From Conidiobolus incongruus B7586 (taxonomy: Eukaryota; Entomophthoromycota; Entomophthoromycetes; Entomophthorales; Conidiobolaceae), in contig JNEM01006038.1 in NCBI GenBank assembly GCA_000697335.1, positions 1 through 11,785 on the forward strand: DNA of 11,785 bases, in the 5' to 3' direction. Shown in pieces: positions 9,116 to 11,785 of the stretch. The notes beneath the pieces are model-generated. The model saw nothing but the letters and a program-made list of their open reading frames with translations. It was not told where the DNA came from and did no database searches. Position 1 is the first letter of the stretch, and every line of letters starts with the position of its first letter. The position numbers and the translations under genes are program-made.

Positions 9116-10210
9116 AGTCTCAAGAGTTAGATTTAATAAATATTAGCAATCAAATCAACTATGAACTATATAATTTTTTAGATTAAATAACTATACTAGT
9201 TGTTAATGTAATATACTACTGAAATTTACAAAAATTGAAAACTATTATAATATTCATTAAGATAAAATATTATAACTATATTATGTTGTGATTGTGATAA
9301 AGGAGCAAACTCACTTATTAGAAGGAATCCCTTAAAAAGGTACAGAATATTAGGTAAACAAACAAAAAGGTTAATAAAATAGAAAAGAAAGAGCAAGATT
9401 GAAGTTAGTAGAATAAAAGAGTGTTTATTTAAGCAAGTTGAATGGTTTAAATATTTCAAACTGATTAAAAAAGACTAATAATATACAATTTTAGAATATC
9501 ATAAGTTGTTAAGGCTAGGGGTTAAAGTATCCCGATCAATTGTTAAATATATATTTATCTTGATAACTTGAATTATTCACTTATATTATTATTTTTATCA
9601 ACGATTTTAAAAATGATTAAAAATCTTGGTAATTTAAATCTAATTATAATGCTATTATAATGGTAAAATCAGATACTATTGGACTTAGCTATAGTTAAAT
9701 CATTCTTATATACATATATTAATTAATCAATTACTTAATGTTTAATCAAAGTAATTTTATACTATGACTCTATTCTTCTAACCAAAAATAAACTAAATAT
9801 AAAATTCAATGAAAAATGCTGAACATCAATTTTTTGCTAAAATCCAAACTTAGTCAATTAGTTCAAGTTTTTCCTAATTAAATTTTTTTATTACCAATTC
9901 TGAATTAATCTACTCAAGTTTACTTAAATCAGTAGTAATATAATTTCTATTTCTAAATTGATTATTAATCATTATTGTTATCTATTGTTTGAAAATGTTG
10001 AAGTCAGCGTTTTTTGGAGTATTATAATAATATTGGGTTGAGTTGTAATCTTAATAAGCCAAATAAACTTGAATCAATATATATAGACAAAGTAATTAAT
10101 TGAAATCTATAGAGTCTTGATATTAATACCAATCAATTCATCTATTTAGTGGCTCTATTCATAATCATATAATTCTATAATGAATCTCAAAATATTTTAA
10201 TACAATAAAT

Positions 10211-10239
10211 AATTTGAATATTTTATTTCTATTCAAATT
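10211..10239. repeat. 9-bp perfect inverted repeat, 11-nt spacer
   Basis: AATTTGAAT at 10211-10219 pairs exactly with ATTCAAATT at 10231-10239. It lies just upstream of the proposed eIF3c promoter. AT-rich composition makes chance occurrence plausible. Confidence 0.4.
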
Positions 10240-10286
10240 GTTATGAAATATAATTTTGTAAATTTCATTAAAATTTGAGATTTTCA

Positions 10287-10335
10287 ATTGGCCAATAGAA
10301 ATGATGAATTTATGGTAAGATTATTCTGTATAAAA
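10287..10335 (+). promoter_or_regulatory. Proposed eIF3c core promoter: CCAAT palindrome and TATAAAA
   Basis: ATTGGCCAAT at 10287-10296 is a perfect palindrome holding a CCAAT box on each strand. TATAAAA follows at 10329-10335, 33 nt downstream. Another inverted CCAAT (GATTGG) is at 10351-10356. The TATA box is about 240 nt from the ATG, too far for a simple leader but well placed if the leader contains the intron proposed at 10427-10552. Confidence 0.4.
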
Positions 10336-10426
10336 TTTTTAGAAATATGGGATTGGATGGAGAAATGATGATTTTGTCATAAAATAATTTTCTAATCAAT
10401 AGTTAGACAAATTGCTTTGTCTTCAA

Positions 10427-10552
10427 GTAAGTTAAATCAACTGAATGACTTTATTAATTTATATTACCCTAATTAAAATATTTGAAAATTAATAATAGTT
10501 CAACATAAATAATATTAAAAAAATATCATACTAATTTTTTTTTCTTAATTAG
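10427..10552 (+). other. Candidate 5'-UTR intron of eIF3c (126 nt)
   Basis: A perfect GTAAGT donor at 10427-10432 follows a locally less AT-rich segment. The 3' end has CTAAT at 10531-10535, a nine-T tract at 10535-10543 and TTAG ending at 10552, which together form a textbook 3' splice site 23 nt before the ATG. Splicing would remove an upstream ATG at 10445 that opens a 15-codon frame. The T tract could instead be a poly(dT) promoter element, in which case there may be no intron. Confidence 0.45.
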
Positions 10553-10575
10553 AGTTTTTTTATTGATCTATAATC

Positions 10576-11785
10576 ATGAGTCGTTTCTTTCGCAACGTAA
10601 GCGATAGTGAGAGTGATAGTGATTCCTCTTCCACCGATTCTTACTTCTCTGATTCCGACGCTACCCATACTTCATCCGAAGATGAATCTGAAGATGAACG
10701 CGTCAGCACCCCCACAACCAGAGGTTCTAATTGGTTTATGAAGGGTGCCGACGACTCTGATTCTGAAGATGAAGTCAAGCGTGTTGTTAAATCAGCTAAA
10801 GATAAAAGACTCGAAGAATTATCTGCTTCTTATAAAACTGTTGAAAATGCTTTAAAAATCAACGATTGGGTTGCTATTTCTAATGAATATGAAAAAATGC
10901 TTAAGGTCATTTCTAAAATTAATGCCAACAATGAAAAAATTCCTACTTCTTATCTTCAAATCTTAATCCAAATTGAGGATGCTCTTTTGGAAACTACTAA
11001 AGATAAAAAGAAAATGAATTCTTCCAATGCTAAGGCTCTCAATGTTCTCAAGCAGAAACTTAAGAAAAACAACAAAGTTTATGAAAAGAGAATCCAAGCC
11101 CTTAGAAACGGTGAAGAAGAAGAAGAGGAAGAAGAAGAAGCTCCTACTCCTGCCCCTTCTAAGAACAAGTAAGGAATTATGAAATCTCTTAGATCAGCAC
11201 TCTAATTAGTTTTAGGACAAAAGCTGTTCATGTTGTTGATGAAGAAGACCTCGAAGATGGCTTTACCACTGTTGGAAAAGGTGGAAAGACCATTGAAGTT
11301 TCTTCTGAAACCCTTCCTAAGAAACTCCGTGAAGTTATCCAAGCTCGTGGTAAAAAGAATACCGATAAGAGCGAACAGATTCAGATCCTTGCTAAGCTCC
11401 TATCAGTTGCCAACACCCCTTACTTCCAAATTAAAGTTTTATTCGCTTTAATCTCTGCTCGTTTTGATTATTCATCTGGTTTGGCTACACATATGACCAC
11501 TGAAATGTGGCGTAGCACTAGTCAAAATATTCATGTTCTTTTCAACATTTTGGAAGCTAATCCTCAAATCTCTGTTGATGAATCATATGATGAAATTGAT
11601 GACGTTGATGGTGAACCAGATGCTGATGTTGATTATAACAAGATTCAAGGTTCCATTGTTTCATTCATTGAACAACTTGATGACGAATTCACTAAATCTT
11701 TACAAAATCTTGATCCTCATGCCACTGAATATTTGGAACGTTTAGCTGATGAAACTCCTCTTGTCACTGTCATTATTCGTGCCCA
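10576..11785 (+). CDS. NIP1: Eukaryotic translation initiation factor 3 subunit c, 5' part
   Basis: Core subunit of eIF3, which on the 40S ribosome helps assemble the multifactor complex through eIF1 and eIF5 and promotes start-codon selection. Exons 10576-11168 and 11216-11785 (running off the window) give 387 residues of a protein usually 800-900 long, so the C-terminal PCI domain is not seen. The N-terminus MSRFF and the Ser/Asp/Glu-rich region (about 8-66, many CK2-type sites) match yeast and human proteins. The conserved KRVVKSAKDKR (68-78) and KKMN..NAKALNVLKQKL (145-162) are typical of the N-terminal domain. A run of nine Glu (180-188, a GAA repeat at 11113-11139) precedes the intron. 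Exon 2 opens with the diagnostic GFTTVGKGGK (213-222), then ARGKKNTDKSEQIQ and the MWRSTSQNI region. The ATG has A at -3. Apart from the intron the frame is uninterrupted. Confidence 0.96.
11169..11215 (+). other. Intron (47 nt) in eIF3c, with tandem acceptors
   Basis: Donor GTAAGG, preferred acceptor TTTTAG ending at 11215. It is phase 2, rebuilding a Lys codon and leading into TKAVHVVDEEDLEDGFTTVGKGGK. A second AG at 11208-11209 would also keep the frame, replacing Lys by Asn-Phe-Arg. CTAAT at 11202-11206 is the probable branch site and is too close to the first AG for efficient use. Retention stops at once, because the donor itself forms TAA at 11170-11172. Confidence 0.92.

Larger units (their letters stand above)
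7449..10575. other. Long AT-rich spacer between tandem genes, no coding gene found
   Basis: This stretch of 3.1 kb separates biotin synthase from eIF3c. Most of it is AT-rich with stops in all frames. It contains a cluster of GATA motifs at 8163-8192, short inverted repeats at 9093-9115 and 10211-10239, and a purine-rich plus-strand tract around 9374-9421. The opposite strand of that tract is open over about 9226-9459 but begins at TTG with no ATG and encodes only low-complexity hydrophobic residues. The last 300 bases look like the eIF3c promoter and leader. No RNA gene or mobile element was recognised. Confidence 0.7.

Noticed and set aside
9226-9459. Minus-strand open frame of 77 residues resembling a membrane peptide
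   Set aside because: It starts at TTG, has no ATG, and follows from the pyrimidine-rich strand here. The hydrophobicity is what TTT, TTA and ATT codons give.
9511-9540. Small GC-richer stretch with a GGGG/TCCC stem, reminiscent of a tRNA T-arm
   Set aside because: The loop is eight bases without the TTCRA motif, and no acceptor, D or anticodon stems can be formed around it.
3081-10575. The two large spacers are nearly the same length (about 3.1 kb each), considered as a duplication
   Set aside because: I could not see shared sequence or shared landmarks beyond general AT-richness. The equal length appears coincidental, though a self-alignment would settle it.

Overview
This window reads as a piece of an AT-rich fungal nuclear genome. 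Four protein-coding genes are present, all typical of fungi: poly(A)-binding protein, an allantoin-pathway ureidoglycolate lyase, mitochondrial biotin synthase and eIF3 subunit c. The three introns that can be placed inside coding sequence are very short (60, 50 and 47 nt) with GTAA-type donors. Coding DNA has moderate GC and biased codons. The DNA between genes is roughly three-quarters or more A+T by eye, with (AT)n tracts. Short, sparse introns and such AT-rich spacers suggest an early-diverging (non-Dikarya) fungus. This is an inference and the lineage cannot be fixed from the sequence.

Layout. 1-1413 (+): 3' part of a PABP gene, beginning inside RRM2 and ending with the MLLE (PABC) domain. 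1414-2363: AT-rich spacer between convergent genes. 2364-3029 (-, alternative start 3080): ureidoglycolate lyase, two exons; the second exon (2364-2486) lies beyond a 60-nt intron and holds the conserved C-terminus. 3030-6219: 3.2 kb AT-rich divergent spacer with a TATA box near each flanking gene. 6220-7448 (+): biotin synthase, two exons, with a mitochondrial presequence and all cluster ligands. 7449-10575: 3.1 kb AT-rich spacer whose last 300 bases look like a structured promoter and leader for the next gene (CCAAT palindrome, TATAAAA, candidate 5'-UTR intron). 10576-11785 (+): 5' part of the eIF3c gene (NIP1), interrupted by a 47-nt intron and running off the window.

The genes do not form a functional cluster. 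PABP and eIF3c are both translation factors, but they are about 9 kb apart and separated by unrelated metabolic genes. I found no convincing new biological system. The items most worth checking are the probable 5'-UTR intron and promoter of the eIF3c gene, the tandem in-frame 3' splice sites of its coding intron, the start-codon choice of the lyase, the plant-like sequence of the biotin synthase, and the two gene-free AT-rich stretches of over 3 kb.
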